Below the pieces are notes generated by a model. It was not told the origin of the DNA and made no database searches. It worked only from the letters and a program-made list of their open reading frames with translations. This document shows positions 1 through 9,819 of a stretch of 64,000 nt of DNA, in pieces. A program made the position numbers and the translations under genes. Position 1 is the first letter of the stretch. Each line of letters opens with the position of its first letter. Source of the stretch: Natrialba taiwanensis DSM 12281 (lineage in GTDB: Archaea; Halobacteriota; Halobacteria; Halobacteriales; Natrialbaceae); NCBI RefSeq assembly GCF_000337595.1, contig NZ_AOIL01000001.1, positions 55,219 to 119,218 on the forward strand, written 5' to 3'.

Positions 1-1
1 C

Positions 2-634
2 TCCGTCGCCACGGTACAGCACGCGGTCCGCGAGGCCGCAGCGTCGGTCCACGACAGCGATGCGTTCCCCGTCTTTCTCGGCGGCGACAACTCGCTGACC
101 TTCGCGAACGTCGCGCCGCTGCTCGAGGACGCGAGCGTCGGCGTCGTCAACTTCGACGCCCACCTCGACGTGCGCGAGTTCGGGGAGCGACCGACCAGCG
201 GGACGCCCTACCGCCAGTTGTACGACGCCGGACTGGACGGCTACGCCTGCGTCGGCGCGCGGCACTTCGAAACGAGTTCGGCGTATCACGATTTCGTGCG
301 CGAACGCGACGGAGAGATCGTGACCGCCGAGGAGGTCGCAGACGACCTCCTGCAGGCCGTCGACCGGGCACTCTCAGCGCTCGACGGCGTCGACCGGCTC
401 TACTGTAGCGTCGACATCGACGTTCTCGATGCACCCTACTGTGGGTCCAGCGCCCCGACGCCGGGCGGGTTGACGCCGCGGGAACTGTTCCGCCTCGTTC
501 GGCTCGTCGCCAGCGACGACCGACTTGCCGGACTCGAGGTCGTCGAGTGTGCGCCGCCGCTGGATACCGATGGCCGAACGGTCGACGCCGCCGCGCGGAC
601 GATCGCACACTTCCTCGCGGGGTGGAACGCATGA
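2..634 (+). CDS. hutG: Formimidoylglutamase, 5' end cut off by window
   Basis: Arginase/ureohydrolase-fold enzyme that hydrolyses N-formimidoyl-L-glutamate to glutamate and formamide, the last step of histidine breakdown. The frame is open from base 2, so the N-terminus lies outside the window. Visible metal motifs are NFDAHLD (the DAHxD manganese motif) and SVDIDVLD (SxDxD). The upstream metal motif reads GGDNS where arginases have GGDHS, so one Mn-ligand His is Asn; I recall the same change in some formimidoylglutamases, so it does not argue against function. Its TGA overlaps the ATG of hutI, as expected for a co-translated hut operon. The product assignment rests on the family motifs plus the hutI and hutH neighbours. 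Confidence 0.9.
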   Translation, partial: SVATVQHAVREAAASVHDSDAFPVFLGGDNSLTFANVAPLLEDASVGVVNFDAHLDVREFGERPTSGTPYRQLYDAGLDGYACVGARHFETSSAYHDFVRERDGEIVTAEEVADDLLQAVDRALSALDGVDRLYCSVDIDVLDAPYCGSSAPTPGGLTPRELFRLVRLVASDDRLAGLEVVECAPPLDTDGRTVDAAARTIAHFLAGWNA

Positions 635-1872
635 CCGATCTCGTCGTCCACGACGCCGCACAGATCGTGACCCCGACCGGCAGTGATGACGGTAGTGCTC
701 CCAGTCATGGCGAACTCGAAGTCATCGAAAACGGTGCCGTCGCGATCGAAGACGGCGTCGTCGTCGCCGTCGGCCCCACGGCAGACGTAACGCGTGCACA
801 CCCGCCGGAGAACGCGGCGGAGTCCGTCGACGCTACCGGGCAGACGGTCCTGCCGGGCTTCGTCGATCCCCATACGCACGCCGTCTTCGCCGGCGACCGG
901 GTCGACGAGTTCACCGCGAAGCTCGCGGGCGCGAGCTACCAGGACATCTTAGAGGAGGGTGGCGGAATCCTGCGGACGGTTCGGGCGACCTGCGACGCGG
1001 AGCGCGATGAACTCGTCGCGAACCTGCTCGACCAGTTCGATACCATGCTCGCCCACGGGACGACGACGGTTGAGGTGAAGTCAGGCTACGGACTCGACGT
1101 CGAGACGGAACTGAAGCTGCTCGAAGCGATCGACGAGGCGGCCGACCAGCACCCAATCGATGTCGTCCCGACGTTTATGGGCGCACACGCGGTTCCCGAA
1201 GGCGCGGACACCGAAGAGTACGTCGACCGCGTGATCGAGGAGCAACTGCCGGCGGTCGCAGACGCCGGCCTCGCCGAGTTCTGTGACGTGTTCTGCGAGG
1301 CGGGCGTCTTCTCGGTTCCACAGTCCCGGCGCGTTCTCGAGGCGGGCCAGGAACTGGGTCTGACGCCGAAGATCCACGCCGAGGAGTTCGAGCGACTCGG
1401 CGGGTCGCAACTGGCCGCTGACTGCGGTGCAGCCAGCGCCGACCACCTGTTACAGGCGACCGACGAGGATATCGAAGCGCTCGGTGAGGCGGGCGTGACG
1501 CCGGTACTCCTGCCGGGGACGGCGTTCTCGCTCGGCGCGCCATATGCGGACGCGGCGGCCTTCGAGGCAGCGGACGTGCCGGTCGCCCTCGCCACGGACT
1601 TCAACCCGAATTGCTTCTCACAGAGCATGGAATCCGTCATCGAACTCGCCTGTAACGGCATGCGAATGACACCGACCGCGGCTATCCGCGGTGCAACCGC
1701 CACTGCCGCCCGCGCCGTCGACCGCACCGACGGCACGGGCACCATTCGAGAGGGCGCACCCGGCGACCTCGCCATTGCAACCGTGACCAACTATCAACAC
1801 ATCCCGTACAACTTCGGCGTCTCGAACGTACAAACAGTCATCACGGACGGAACGGTGGTCCACCGTGACTGA
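631..1872 (+). CDS. hutI: Imidazolonepropionase
   Basis: Amidohydrolase-superfamily enzyme (413 aa) that opens the ring of 4-imidazolone-5-propionate to give N-formimidoylglutamate, third step of histidine degradation, cytoplasmic. The metal-binding HTH sits at residues 81-83 ([11 protein letters not shown]). KSGYGLD, HAEEF and ATDFNPN (metal Asp) follow in the order usual for HutI. The ATG at 631 is chosen because it overlaps the hutG stop (ATGA) and gives the family length; the frame stays open further upstream, but only inside hutG. The 3' end overlaps the hutH start by 8 bases, so the three genes are one transcription unit. Confidence 0.96.
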   Translation: MTDLVVHDAAQIVTPTGSDDGSAPSHGELEVIENGAVAIEDGVVVAVGPTADVTRAHPPENAAESVDATGQTVLPGFVDPHTHAVFAGDRVDEFTAKLAGASYQDILEEGGGILRTVRATCDAERDELVANLLDQFDTMLAHGTTTVEVKSGYGLDVETELKLLEAIDEAADQHPIDVVPTFMGAHAVPEGADTEEYVDRVIEEQLPAVADAGLAEFCDVFCEAGVFSVPQSRRVLEAGQELGLTPKIHAEEFERLGGSQLAADCGAASADHLLQATDEDIEALGEAGVTPVLLPGTAFSLGAPYADAAAFEAADVPVALATDFNPNCFSQSMESVIELACNGMRMTPTAAIRGATATAARAVDRTDGTGTIREGAPGDLAIATVTNYQHIPYNFGVSNVQTVITDGTVVHRD

Positions 1873-3439
1873 CGACCCAGTTATCGTCGACGGCGAAACG
1901 CTCACGCCGGCAGCCGTCGAACGCGTCGCCCGAGCGGACGCATCCGTCTCGGTCCCCGAGTCCGCCCGCGAGCGTGTTCGCGAATCGCGCGAACGCATCG
2001 TCGACATCGTCGACTCCGGGCAGGCCGTCTACGGCGTCAACACCGGTTTCGGTGAACTCGTCCAGGAACGCATCCCCGCGGACGACATCGAAACGCTCCA
2101 GCAGAATCTCATTCGGAGTCACGCCGCGGGCACCGGCGATGAACTCGATCGATCGGAAGTCCGAGCGATGCTCGTAACCCGACTCAACGCCCTTGTGAAA
2201 GGCTACAGTGGTGTCCGGGAACGCATCGTCGATCTGCTCGTCGGGATGCTAAACAACGGCGTTCACCCCGTCGTGAGAGCCAAGGGGAGCCTCGGTGCAA
2301 GCGGCGATCTCGCGCCGCTTGCCCACCTCGCGCTCGTCCTCATCGGCGAGGGTGAAGCCACCGTCGGCGACGACCGACTGCCCGGCGACGAAGCGCTGGC
2401 GCGAGCTGAACTCGAACCGGTGACGCTCCGGGCGAAGGAGGGGTTAGGGCTCATCAACGGTACGCAGCTAACCGTCGGCCTGGCCGCGCTCGTCGTCCGC
2501 GATGCCGAGCGAGCGATGCGCGCGGCGGATATCGCCGGTGCGATGACGACGGAGGCGACGATGAGTACCACTGCGAGTTCACATCCGAGTATCCAGAACG
2601 TTCGCCCACACCGAGGGCAAACTGAAAGCGCCGAGAATATCCGTCGGCTGACCCGCGATTCCGAAATCGTCGAGTCCCACCGCAACTGCGATCGGGTGCA
2701 GGACGCGTACTCGCTCCGGTGTCTCCCGCAGGTTCACGGCGCGGTTCGAGATTCGATCCAGCACCTTCGCGAGGCCGTCGAGACGGAACTCAACAGTGCG
2801 ACGGACAACCCGCTTGTGTTCCCCGCCGACGAAGCGGACGACCGCGCCAGCGGGACCGATCGGGCGGCGGTTCTCTCGGGCGGCAACTTCCACGGCCAAC
2901 CGCTGGCGCTGCGGCTGGATTACGCCACGAGCGCCCTGGCTGAACTCGCGTCGATTTCGGAACGGCGGATGGATCGGCTGCTCAATCCGAACGTTCAAGA
3001 AGCGCACTTGCCGCCGTTCCTGACAGAAGGGAGCGGCCTTCGATCGGGGTACATGATCGCCCAGTACACGGCGGCGGACCTCGTGAGTACGAATCGGTCC
3101 CAGGGTCGGCCGTCGACGGATAGTATCCCGGTTAGCGGGAACCAGGAAGACCACGTGAGTATGAGCGCCCAGAGCGGTCACATCGCCAGAGAAACGGTCT
3201 CGTCTACGCTCCGCGTCGTCGGTATCGAACTGCTCTGTGCGGCGCAGGCGCTCGATTTCGTCGCTGAACTCGATCCCGGAATCGGAACGCACGCGGCCTA
3301 TCGGACCGTCCGCGAACACGTCTCTCATCTCGACGAGGACCGGCCGCTTCACGGGGACATCGATCGAATGCTGGCGCTTCTCCGGTCGGACCAACTGTTC
3401 GAGAACGTCGAGACGGCGATCGACGCCGGACTGGCGTAG
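1865..3439 (+). CDS. hutH: Histidine ammonia-lyase
   Basis: Converts L-histidine to urocanate and ammonia, the entry step of the Hut pathway. The 524-aa protein carries GSLGASGDLAPLAH; Ala145-Ser146-Gly147 cyclise to the electrophilic MIO prosthetic group. It also has GTQLTVG and the conserved YxxRCxPQVHG region (DAYSLRCLPQVHG). It starts at GTG (1865), overlapping the end of hutI by 8 bases, so it is probably translationally coupled. It ends just before a short T-rich hairpin. Urocanase (hutU) is not in the window and presumably lies upstream of hutG. Confidence 0.97.
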   Translation: MTDDPVIVDGETLTPAAVERVARADASVSVPESARERVRESRERIVDIVDSGQAVYGVNTGFGELVQERIPADDIETLQQNLIRSHAAGTGDELDRSEVRAMLVTRLNALVKGYSGVRERIVDLLVGMLNNGVHPVVRAKGSLGASGDLAPLAHLALVLIGEGEATVGDDRLPGDEALARAELEPVTLRAKEGLGLINGTQLTVGLAALVVRDAERAMRAADIAGAMTTEATMSTTASSHPSIQNVRPHRGQTESAENIRRLTRDSEIVESHRNCDRVQDAYSLRCLPQVHGAVRDSIQHLREAVETELNSATDNPLVFPADEADDRASGTDRAAVLSGGNFHGQPLALRLDYATSALAELASISERRMDRLLNPNVQEAHLPPFLTEGSGLRSGYMIAQYTAADLVSTNRSQGRPSTDSIPVSGNQEDHVSMSAQSGHIARETVSSTLRVVGIELLCAAQALDFVAELDPGIGTHAAYRTVREHVSHLDEDRPLHGDIDRMLALLRSDQLFENVETAIDAGLA

Positions 3440-3441
3440 CG

Positions 3442-3457
3442 ACACTGTTTTTAGTGT
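3442..3457 (+). terminator. Small hairpin with T-rich loop after hut operon
   Basis: ACACT-GTTTTT-AGTGT: a perfect 5-bp stem enclosing a T-run, 2 bases after the hutH stop. Archaeal termination mainly needs a T-tract, so this is a plausible end of the hut transcript; the short stem makes it uncertain. Confidence 0.4.
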
Positions 3458-3637
3458 GCTGCTGCGACCCACTACCAAAGCCGTGAGTCGATCGAGGGGA
3501 TTTAAAGGCCTGCCCGAATGGAAACTGCTGCTATTTGCAGTAATCTTCGACTATTATTCATAGAGTATGATAACAGGGTACACAGTGTGCGACCGACCGA
3601 CTCGTCTTCCGGATCGTCTTGCTAATACGGTGATCCA

Positions 3638-5113
3638 ATGGTAGCGTTCGAGCCGCGACTGTTCGAGGATATCGATCCCGACGAACGTCCCTCGCTCGCG
3701 GCGGCGCTCGTTCCCATCGCGGGCATGATCGTCTTCCTCAGCGTCGGCATCGTCGCGTTCGGCCTGGACCCGCAATTCCCGCTCCTCTGGGGGATCGCCT
3801 TCACCGGGCTGTTCGCCCGGTATCACCTCGGTCTCTCTTGGGACGACCTGTACGACGGGATCACGGATAGTCTCCTCATGGGGATGAAGGTGATCATCAT
3901 TATGTTCATCGTCTACGCGCTCATCTCCTCGTGGATTCAAGCCGGGACGATTCCGGGCCTGATGTACTACGGGTTGGAATTTCTCACGCCCGCGGTGTTT
4001 CTCCCGGTAACTGCCATCCTCGCCGCGATCATCTCCTTTGCGGTCGGCTCGTCGTGGACGACGGCGGGCGCCCTCGGCGTCGCGTTCATCGGTATCGGGT
4101 CCGGACTCGGCATTCCCGAGCCGATGACCGCCGGGGCGATCCTCAGCGGAGCCTACGCGGGCGACAAGCAGTCCCCGCTCTCGGATACGACGAACCTCGC
4201 CGCCGCGGTGACGAACACCGATCTGTACGACCACATTAACGCGATGCGGGCCGGAACCCTCGTCGCGTTCGGCCTCTCGGTTGTGCTGTACACCGCCATC
4301 GGACTGAACGCCGCCGGATCGATTCCTGCCGGCCGCCTCGCCTCGATCCAAACGGCTCTCCAGGGGAGTTACGTTATCTCGCCGCTCGTCTTCCTGCCGA
4401 TCGTCGTCACCTTCGGGCTCGCGATCTACGGTATTCCGGCGCTCCCCGCGCTCGGAACCGGCGTCTTCGCGGGCGTGTTCACGTCGATGCTCGTCCAAGG
4501 TACCGGCTTCGCCGCCGCGTGGTCGGCCGCCCAGTCCGGGACCGGACCCGAAACGGGCATGGTACTCGTAGACAAACTCCTCGATACTTCGGGGATGATC
4601 GACGGTGCCTGGATCGTGACGATCGCCATCGCCGCGCTCTCGCTCGGCGGCATGCTCGAGCGGACCGGGATTCTCGCCGTCCTCGCCCACCACCTTGGCC
4701 GGCTCTGTCGCGGGGTCGCGAGTTTGACGGGCGTCACCGCCCTCTCCGCGGTCTCTATGAATATCCTCGCCGCCGAGCAGTACGTGAGCATCGTCGTTCC
4801 GGGAATGACCCTCCGGAACCTCTACGAGGAACAGGGGCTGAAAGCGAAGAACCTCTCGCGCGCTATCGAGGCGTCCGGGACGACGACGAGTGCGCTTATC
4901 CCCTGGGGCAGCGGCGGCCTGTTTATGGCCGGGACGCTCGGCGTTTCCACGCTGGAATATGCCCCCTACTACTTCTTTGGTTTCCTCTCCCCGCTTGTCC
5001 TTCTGATCATGGGTCTTACCGGGTGGCAGATCGTCTACAAGGAAGGGAGCGGTGCCGATGAGACCGCATCACCGGGTAGCGGCGTCGGCACCGGCGTCCC
5101 CGGCGAAGACTGA
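3638..5113 (+). CDS. nhaC: NhaC-family Na+/H+ antiporter-like membrane carrier
   Basis: Polytopic membrane protein (491 aa, roughly 11-12 hydrophobic segments) of the NhaC/ion-transporter superfamily. Typical NhaC features are SSWTTAGALGVAFIGIG and GAILSGAYAGDKQSPLSDTTNLAAA (written here in part), where conserved polar residues sit in broken helices. It lies 198 bases downstream of hutH on the same strand, outside the hairpin. Known NhaC proteins exchange Na+ for H+, but members of this superfamily also take up amino acids or dicarboxylates with Na+ or H+. Its place beside hut genes makes a histidine or urocanate carrier a fair alternative. The C-terminus (GADETASPGSGVGTG) is a flexible tail. 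Confidence 0.8.
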   Translation: MVAFEPRLFEDIDPDERPSLAAALVPIAGMIVFLSVGIVAFGLDPQFPLLWGIAFTGLFARYHLGLSWDDLYDGITDSLLMGMKVIIIMFIVYALISSWIQAGTIPGLMYYGLEFLTPAVFLPVTAILAAIISFAVGSSWTTAGALGVAFIGIGSGLGIPEPMTAGAILSGAYAGDKQSPLSDTTNLAAAVTNTDLYDHINAMRAGTLVAFGLSVVLYTAIGLNAAGSIPAGRLASIQTALQGSYVISPLVFLPIVVTFGLAIYGIPALPALGTGVFAGVFTSMLVQGTGFAAAWSAAQSGTGPETGMVLVDKLLDTSGMIDGAWIVTIAIAALSLGGMLERTGILAVLAHHLGRLCRGVASLTGVTALSAVSMNILAAEQYVSIVVPGMTLRNLYEEQGLKAKNLSRAIEASGTTTSALIPWGSGGLFMAGTLGVSTLEYAPYYFFGFLSPLVLLIMGLTGWQIVYKEGSGADETASPGSGVGTGVPGED

Positions 5114-5221
5114 GCCATCCGGCCTCCACGCCACCGGCACCGGTACCAATACTGGGACCAGAACTGGAACCGACACGCAGAATCACGTTTTCCCCGAGTG
5201 ACGCGATATCGCACAACGAGT

Positions 5222-6598
5222 TCAGCGGAGCGCTTTCGCGCTCGCATCAACCGCGGCGGCGTCGATCGCGTCGAGAAAGATCCCGATCCCGAGTTCGATT
5301 TCGCGTTCGCTCGAATCGAGCGGCGGGAGCAGACGGATCGTTTTCTCGCCGCAGCCGAGCGTCAGCAGTCCGCGTTCCAGTGACGCCGTCACGACGGCGT
5401 CCCGTCGGTCGGCCGTATCGAACTCGACGGCGAGCATCAGCCCCTTTCCGCGGACGTCCTCGACAGAGGCGGGCGAGTCGTCACGAAGCAGTTCGTTGGC
5501 CTGCTCGCCGCGCCGGGTCGCGTTCGCGAGCAGGTCGTGTTCCTGAATGGCCTCGAGCGTGAACGTCCCCATCATCGATCCGAGCAGATCGCCGCCGCCG
5601 AACGTCGACCCGAGTCGGTTTTTCTCCGCGGGGAAGATCTCGGACCGAGAGATCGTCGCACCGACTCGCAGGGCCTTCGCGCTGGCGATCACGTCGGGTT
5701 CGATCGGGTAGTGGTCCGCGGCCCAGATCTCGCCGGTGCGCCCGATACCCGACTGGATCTCGTCGACGACCAGCGGAATCTCGTAGTCGTCGGTTACGGC
5801 AGCGACCTCTTGCATGAATGCCTCGCTGGGGAAGCGGTAGCCGCCGACGCCCTGAATCGGCTCGAGGGTAAGAAACGCGATTTCGTCGGGATTGATGCGG
5901 CCGCCCTCCGGTGCGAGCATGGTCCGTAGCTGAGACCCCTCGCCGGCGAAAAAGCCACACTCACAGTTGCAGTCGCCGTCATCCTCGCCGGTGCAGTCAC
6001 AGAACGGCACCGTCTCGATCCCGCTTAGCTGGGGATAGTGTCGCGTATAGACCTCCTTCGACTTCGTGATTGACAGCGTCCCGAACGTCCGCCCGTGGAA
6101 ACTCCCGTCGAACGCGACGCCGTACTTCGAGGGGGCACGGTAGTTGTGAGTGATCTTCATCGCGTTCTCCATGGCCTCCGCACCCGAGTTCGAGAGGAAG
6201 ACAGTGTCCATGCCGTACTGACTCGAGACCTCGGTCAGTTTGTCCATCAGATGGCTCGACCCCGGAACGGCCGATTCCTCTGGTGTGGGACCGGCACCGA
6301 AGTACATGTCCTGGCCGGCGATCTTCATCGGTTCGACGAGGTCGAATTCCCGTAATTTGGCGGTAACCTTCTCGTTGTTGTAGCCGAGCGGTGCCGCCCC
6401 GATATGGCAGGTGAAATCGAGCAACACGTTGCCGTCGACGTCGGTGACGAACGGCCCGTCAGCCTCGCGCGTCACGTCCCAGACGAACTCGTGGGAGTAC
6501 TCGCTCGGAGCCGCGTTCTTGCCGTGGAACTCGACCCACTTGCGCGCGTTTGACCCGGGAAAGGCGTCCACGTCCGGTTTCGCTGTATCCCTATCCAT
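5222..6598 (-). CDS. Class III PLP aminotransferase with Cys-rich insertion
   Basis: Fold-type I, class III (omega-amino acid) aminotransferase, 458 aa, of the GABA/ornithine aminotransferase type. The PLP-binding region is VVDEIQSGIGRTG followed by SAKAL, whose Lys forms the Schiff base. NSGAEAMENAMKI and FHGRTFGTLS are class hallmarks. Start at Met 6598 (MDRDTAKP) is preferred because a TATA-like box lies 23-32 bp upstream; the longer reading adds an unlikely basic tail. Residues about 200-214 hold five Cys in 15 residues (CDC...CNCEC), suggesting a metal or Fe-S site. A BCCT carrier lies upstream on the same strand and may supply an amino substrate. Exact substrate unknown. Confidence 0.9.
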   Translation of the reverse strand: MDRDTAKPDVDAFPGSNARKWVEFHGKNAAPSEYSHEFVWDVTREADGPFVTDVDGNVLLDFTCHIGAAPLGYNNEKVTAKLREFDLVEPMKIAGQDMYFGAGPTPEESAVPGSSHLMDKLTEVSSQYGMDTVFLSNSGAEAMENAMKITHNYRAPSKYGVAFDGSFHGRTFGTLSITKSKEVYTRHYPQLSGIETVPFCDCTGEDDGDCNCECGFFAGEGSQLRTMLAPEGGRINPDEIAFLTLEPIQGVGGYRFPSEAFMQEVAAVTDDYEIPLVVDEIQSGIGRTGEIWAADHYPIEPDVIASAKALRVGATISRSEIFPAEKNRLGSTFGGGDLLGSMMGTFTLEAIQEHDLLANATRRGEQANELLRDDSPASVEDVRGKGLMLAVEFDTADRRDAVVTASLERGLLTLGCGEKTIRLLPPLDSSEREIELGIGIFLDAIDAAAVDASAKALR

Positions 6599-6620
6599 AC
6601 ACAATTTATGTTTATGACGT

Positions 6621-6630
6621 ACATTAAATC
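6621..6630 (-). promoter_or_regulatory. TATA-like box of the aminotransferase
   Basis: On the minus strand the sequence reads GATTTAATGT, 23-32 bases before the chosen start at 6598. This is the spacing for a leaderless haloarchaeal transcript and supports that start. Confidence 0.5.
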
Positions 6631-6751
6631 TTGTTACCACCGGTGTTTCGGATCGGAGCCGGAACGGCTAGCAGTCGGTTGACGAAAAAACCGGCGGGAA
6701 GACAGTTGAGTGAGTCAATCGGCGCGCTCTCGACTGATCGACGGGGTGGAA

Positions 6752-8395
6752 TCAGTCGTCGTCCATTTCCGCGGGACCGCCGGGGCCGGCCGGGGATTCG
6801 GAGTCCGTTTTCCGGCTCGAGCCGATGAGGACGGTTTCGTCCTGCAGTAATACCCGGCCGTAGCTCGAACTGAAGTCCTTGATGAGTGAGAGCATCGCGG
6901 CGAAGCAGACGAACGCGAACGGCGCACCGGTGATGATGACCGCGTTCTGCAGGGCGCCCGTCCCGCTCTCGCCGCCGATGATCATGAGGATCGCGGCGGT
7001 CAGACCGAGGACGACGCCCCAGAAGACCCGGTTGATGCTCGAGGGCCTCGCTTTCCCGCCGGTGGTCATCATCGAGACGGCGAGTGTCGAGGAGTCCGCC
7101 GACGTGATGAAGAACGTCGTCACGAGGATCATGAACGCGATCATGAACACGGTCCCGAAGGGGAACGCCTCGAAGAGGATGAAGCCCGAAACCTCCGGCG
7201 TATTGTTGGCGACCACCGTACTGAAGTCGGCCGTTCCGGTGTGATGGTATCGCAGCGCGGTGCCGCCGACGAACGTGAACCACGGGATGGTCGCGGCCGA
7301 GGTCGCACCGATACCCGTAAACGCGACTTCGCGGACGGTGCGGCCCTTGGAGATCCGGGCGATGAACAGTCCGGCGAAGGGGGACCACGAGAGCGCCCAC
7401 GCCCAGTAGAAGACCGTCCAGTCGTTCATCCACGTCGTTCCCCCGTCGGTACCGGTGCCGGTGTAGAGGCTCATGGACGTGAAATCGGCGATCATGCCGC
7501 CCATCGCCTGCGAGCCGAGCAAGAGCAAGAACAGCGTCGGCCCCAGGATGAACGTCGCGAGCATGAGCGCGACGAACAGGACCATGTTGAAGTTCGACAG
7601 CCGGCGGATCCCCCTGTCGACCCCGAGCACCATCGAAATCGTAAACAGGAGCGTCATCGTCGTCACCACGAGGAGGATGCCGACGTTCCCCAGATCGATT
7701 CCCCACTGGTAGTTGAGGCCGGCGATGAACTGGCTCCCGATGAAGCCGAGCGAGGTCGCTACACCCCCGATCGTCGCGAACACGGCGAGAATGTCGACGA
7801 CCTTCGCAAACGGCCCGTCGAGGTTCTCCGCACCGATGATCGGCGTCAACGCCGAGGAGACCCGAAGCGGGACGTTCTCGTAGTTGTACGCGAAGTACGC
7901 GATGGCAAGCCCCATGATCGTGAACACGGCCAGTTGCGGCAGCGCCCAGTGGAACAACGTCTGCTGGATCGCGATCGGTACCGCCTCGCTCGTCCCTCCT
8001 TCGACGCCGAACAGTGGTGATGGGTTATCGTAGTAAAACAGCGCCTCCGTCGGTCCCCAGAACACGACTCCCGCTGCGAACCCCGCGGAGTACAACATCG
8101 CAAAAAACGACAGGAAGCTGTACTCGGGTTCCTCGTCTCCCATCTTGATCTTCCCCCACGGCCCGATGATCAGAAAGAGGAGAAACAGGACGATCAGAAA
8201 GACGATTACCAGCAGTGCCCAGTTCAAGTACTCGACAACCCAGCCGTACACGGTGTTGATCGTCTCTGTAACGGCACTCTGGTTGATGAAGAACGCCGCG
8301 ATCACCCCGACCGTCAACAGCGCACCGAACGCGAAGACGACCGGATCGATCTCTTCGAAGAACTCGTCGACCACTCCCTCCTCGGCGTCGCTCAT
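6752..8395 (-). CDS. BCCT-family betaine/carnitine/choline transporter
   Basis: Secondary transporter of 547 aa with 12 predicted membrane segments. The family signature is clear: WTVFYWAWALSWSPFAG followed by FIARISKGRTVRE, in the substrate-site helix region. It probably couples Na+ or H+ to uptake of glycine betaine, carnitine, choline or another trimethylammonium compound. The start at MSDAEEGVVDEFFEEIDP (8395) gives the usual short acidic N-terminus; the 40-residue extension to 8515 is not BCCT-like. Haloarchaea use such carriers for osmoprotection. Here the downstream class III aminotransferase and nearby catabolic genes make a nutritional role equally possible. Confidence 0.93.
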   Translation of the reverse strand: MSDAEEGVVDEFFEEIDPVVFAFGALLTVGVIAAFFINQSAVTETINTVYGWVVEYLNWALLVIVFLIVLFLLFLIIGPWGKIKMGDEEPEYSFLSFFAMLYSAGFAAGVVFWGPTEALFYYDNPSPLFGVEGGTSEAVPIAIQQTLFHWALPQLAVFTIMGLAIAYFAYNYENVPLRVSSALTPIIGAENLDGPFAKVVDILAVFATIGGVATSLGFIGSQFIAGLNYQWGIDLGNVGILLVVTTMTLLFTISMVLGVDRGIRRLSNFNMVLFVALMLATFILGPTLFLLLLGSQAMGGMIADFTSMSLYTGTGTDGGTTWMNDWTVFYWAWALSWSPFAGLFIARISKGRTVREVAFTGIGATSAATIPWFTFVGGTALRYHHTGTADFSTVVANNTPEVSGFILFEAFPFGTVFMIAFMILVTTFFITSADSSTLAVSMMTTGGKARPSSINRVFWGVVLGLTAAILMIIGGESGTGALQNAVIITGAPFAFVCFAAMLSLIKDFSSSYGRVLLQDETVLIGSSRKTDSESPAGPGGPAEMDDD

Positions 8396-8852
8396 CGTCC
8401 CACCCCCTGTTCCGAGCGATAAGCAACCTCGTTGCTGTCTCTCGTCCACCCAGTTGCCATGCTGCGCGATAGCATACCGAATCAGTTGATACCATACACA
8501 ATAAACGTTTCTCACTTTCGTCAGTCATATACGGATTGTGTTCATAAGTCCCGAGAAGAACCCATCTCGAGTTCTCGACTTGCTTGGATGGATGTTCGGC
8601 ATACCCTCGATTTCCGCTATAGATCGAAACCATTGAGTACTCTCCGTGGACGAAACCCGAGAGACGCGACGTGATTCGATCGTCACATTCAGCTACGGCT
8701 GCGCTACAAACAGACGAGAGACGGTCTGAGAATCCTATCTACGAGACCAATTACAAATATTGACTACCGACCGGGTGTGTATATCCCGTGACGAACCGGG
8801 CGGAAGCGACTCTTTTGGGTGGCACCGAATCGAAGCGGGAATCGCGGGTCGC
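8396..8852. other. Intergenic region, 457 bp
   Basis: Upstream of the BCCT gene. It contains an AT-richer patch around 8490-8510 (minus strand ...AAACGTTTATTGTGTATGG) that could be the BCCT promoter with a roughly 70-nt leader. Open frames here look like shadows, and I see no RNA gene or repeat. Confidence 0.5.
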
Positions 8853-9500
8853 TCAGTTCGTCAATTCCTCGAGTTTTTGCGCGCGAGTCTCGGCACTCTC
8901 GTCTACGCGCGCCCCGAACTCGTCGACCCGATCCTTGATCTCCTCGCGCGTCGCCTCGGGCGAGAACCCGTCGGACATCGTCAACAGTCGCACGAACGCC
9001 CGGAGTTCTTCGTCGGTAAGCTGGGCAAACTCCTCGTTGTCGAGTTTCTCGATTACCTCGTCCACATCGATCTGCCCGACCGGGTCGACGTTGAACTCGA
9101 CGTTGACCATCCGGTAGTTCGAGCCGGCCAGGCGCTGTTCGGCCTTGCCCACGCCCTCCGAAAGCATGTCCTTGAACGGCGTGTGATAGCCCATCGTTCC
9201 CAGGTGGAGGAACGCGAGCATATCGGTGATCCCCTGCGTATAGGCGTCTCGGTCCTCGTTGTCCGGGTCGAATACGGTTTCCCGGTCGCGTTCCTCCATG
9301 TATTCAAAGAGGATACTGAAGTCGAGAATCGCGTTTCGAACCCGACGCCGGATTCGGTTCCGCTTTTGTTTTTTCGAGTGATCGGTGTAATCCGTTTTCC
9401 GTCCGAGCAGGAAGTCGCGGTCGGAGGGTGTGAGTATGCCACGCGGCCGATCCGAGTCCGCTGCTGTTCGAAGGGACGCCGGCACATCGTCCTGGCTCAT
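8853..9500 (-). CDS. Conserved haloarchaeal protein of unknown function
   Basis: Protein of 215 aa with no signal peptide or membrane segment. Near the N-terminus (residues 20-60) is RGILTPSDRDFLLGRK followed by a basic stretch KKQKRNRIRRRVRNAILDF. The rest is acidic and probably helical and ends in a short charged helix. I recognise this layout from conserved haloarchaeal proteins without assigned function; the basic patch hints at nucleic-acid or protein contact but proves nothing. It appears monocistronic, with unrelated neighbours on both sides. Confidence 0.75.
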   Translation of the reverse strand: MSQDDVPASLRTAADSDRPRGILTPSDRDFLLGRKTDYTDHSKKQKRNRIRRRVRNAILDFSILFEYMEERDRETVFDPDNEDRDAYTQGITDMLAFLHLGTMGYHTPFKDMLSEGVGKAEQRLAGSNYRMVNVEFNVDPVGQIDVDEVIEKLDNEEFAQLTDEELRAFVRLLTMSDGFSPEATREEIKDRVDEFGARVDESAETRAQKLEELTN

Positions 9501-9819
9501 ACCGGATACACAGAGAGCCCGCGAATTAATCCTTCTGATTCAGCCAACATGATATTCTAAAGACATTCTTGGCGGTCGGCGGCTCTCCTGGCAACCCAAG
9601 CCGTCACTGCGTGGTCGAGTTCAGTCGACCGATGGTTCTGTCTATTTATACGCTGTTGCACAAAGTCAGGCAGTATCGGAGATAAGGAACCGGGATGTGA
9701 GCGTCTACACCGAGTTCACGCAAGTGATGAGACGGCTGTGTTTCGCAGTACCGGAGCAGACGACAGCCTTCGGTTGCTGGCTGATGCTCACGAAACGGAG
9801 TTCACGATTATAGAACTCG
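9501..9819. other. Intergenic region, 319 bp, possible decayed sequence
   Basis: No convincing gene. One plus-strand frame stays open for about 75 codons up to a stop at 9811-9813 but has no ATG; its last part looks protein-like (VYTEFTQVMRRL, then FGCWLMLTKR). The string GCTGTTGCACAAAG near 9650 resembles ends of some IS6-like elements, but no partner repeat was found. Confidence 0.3.

Noticed and set aside
9643..9813. Possible IS end (GCTGTTGCACAAAG) and transposase-like remnant
   Set aside because: No matching inverted repeat, no target duplication and no transposase motif could be found, so it is not called a mobile element.
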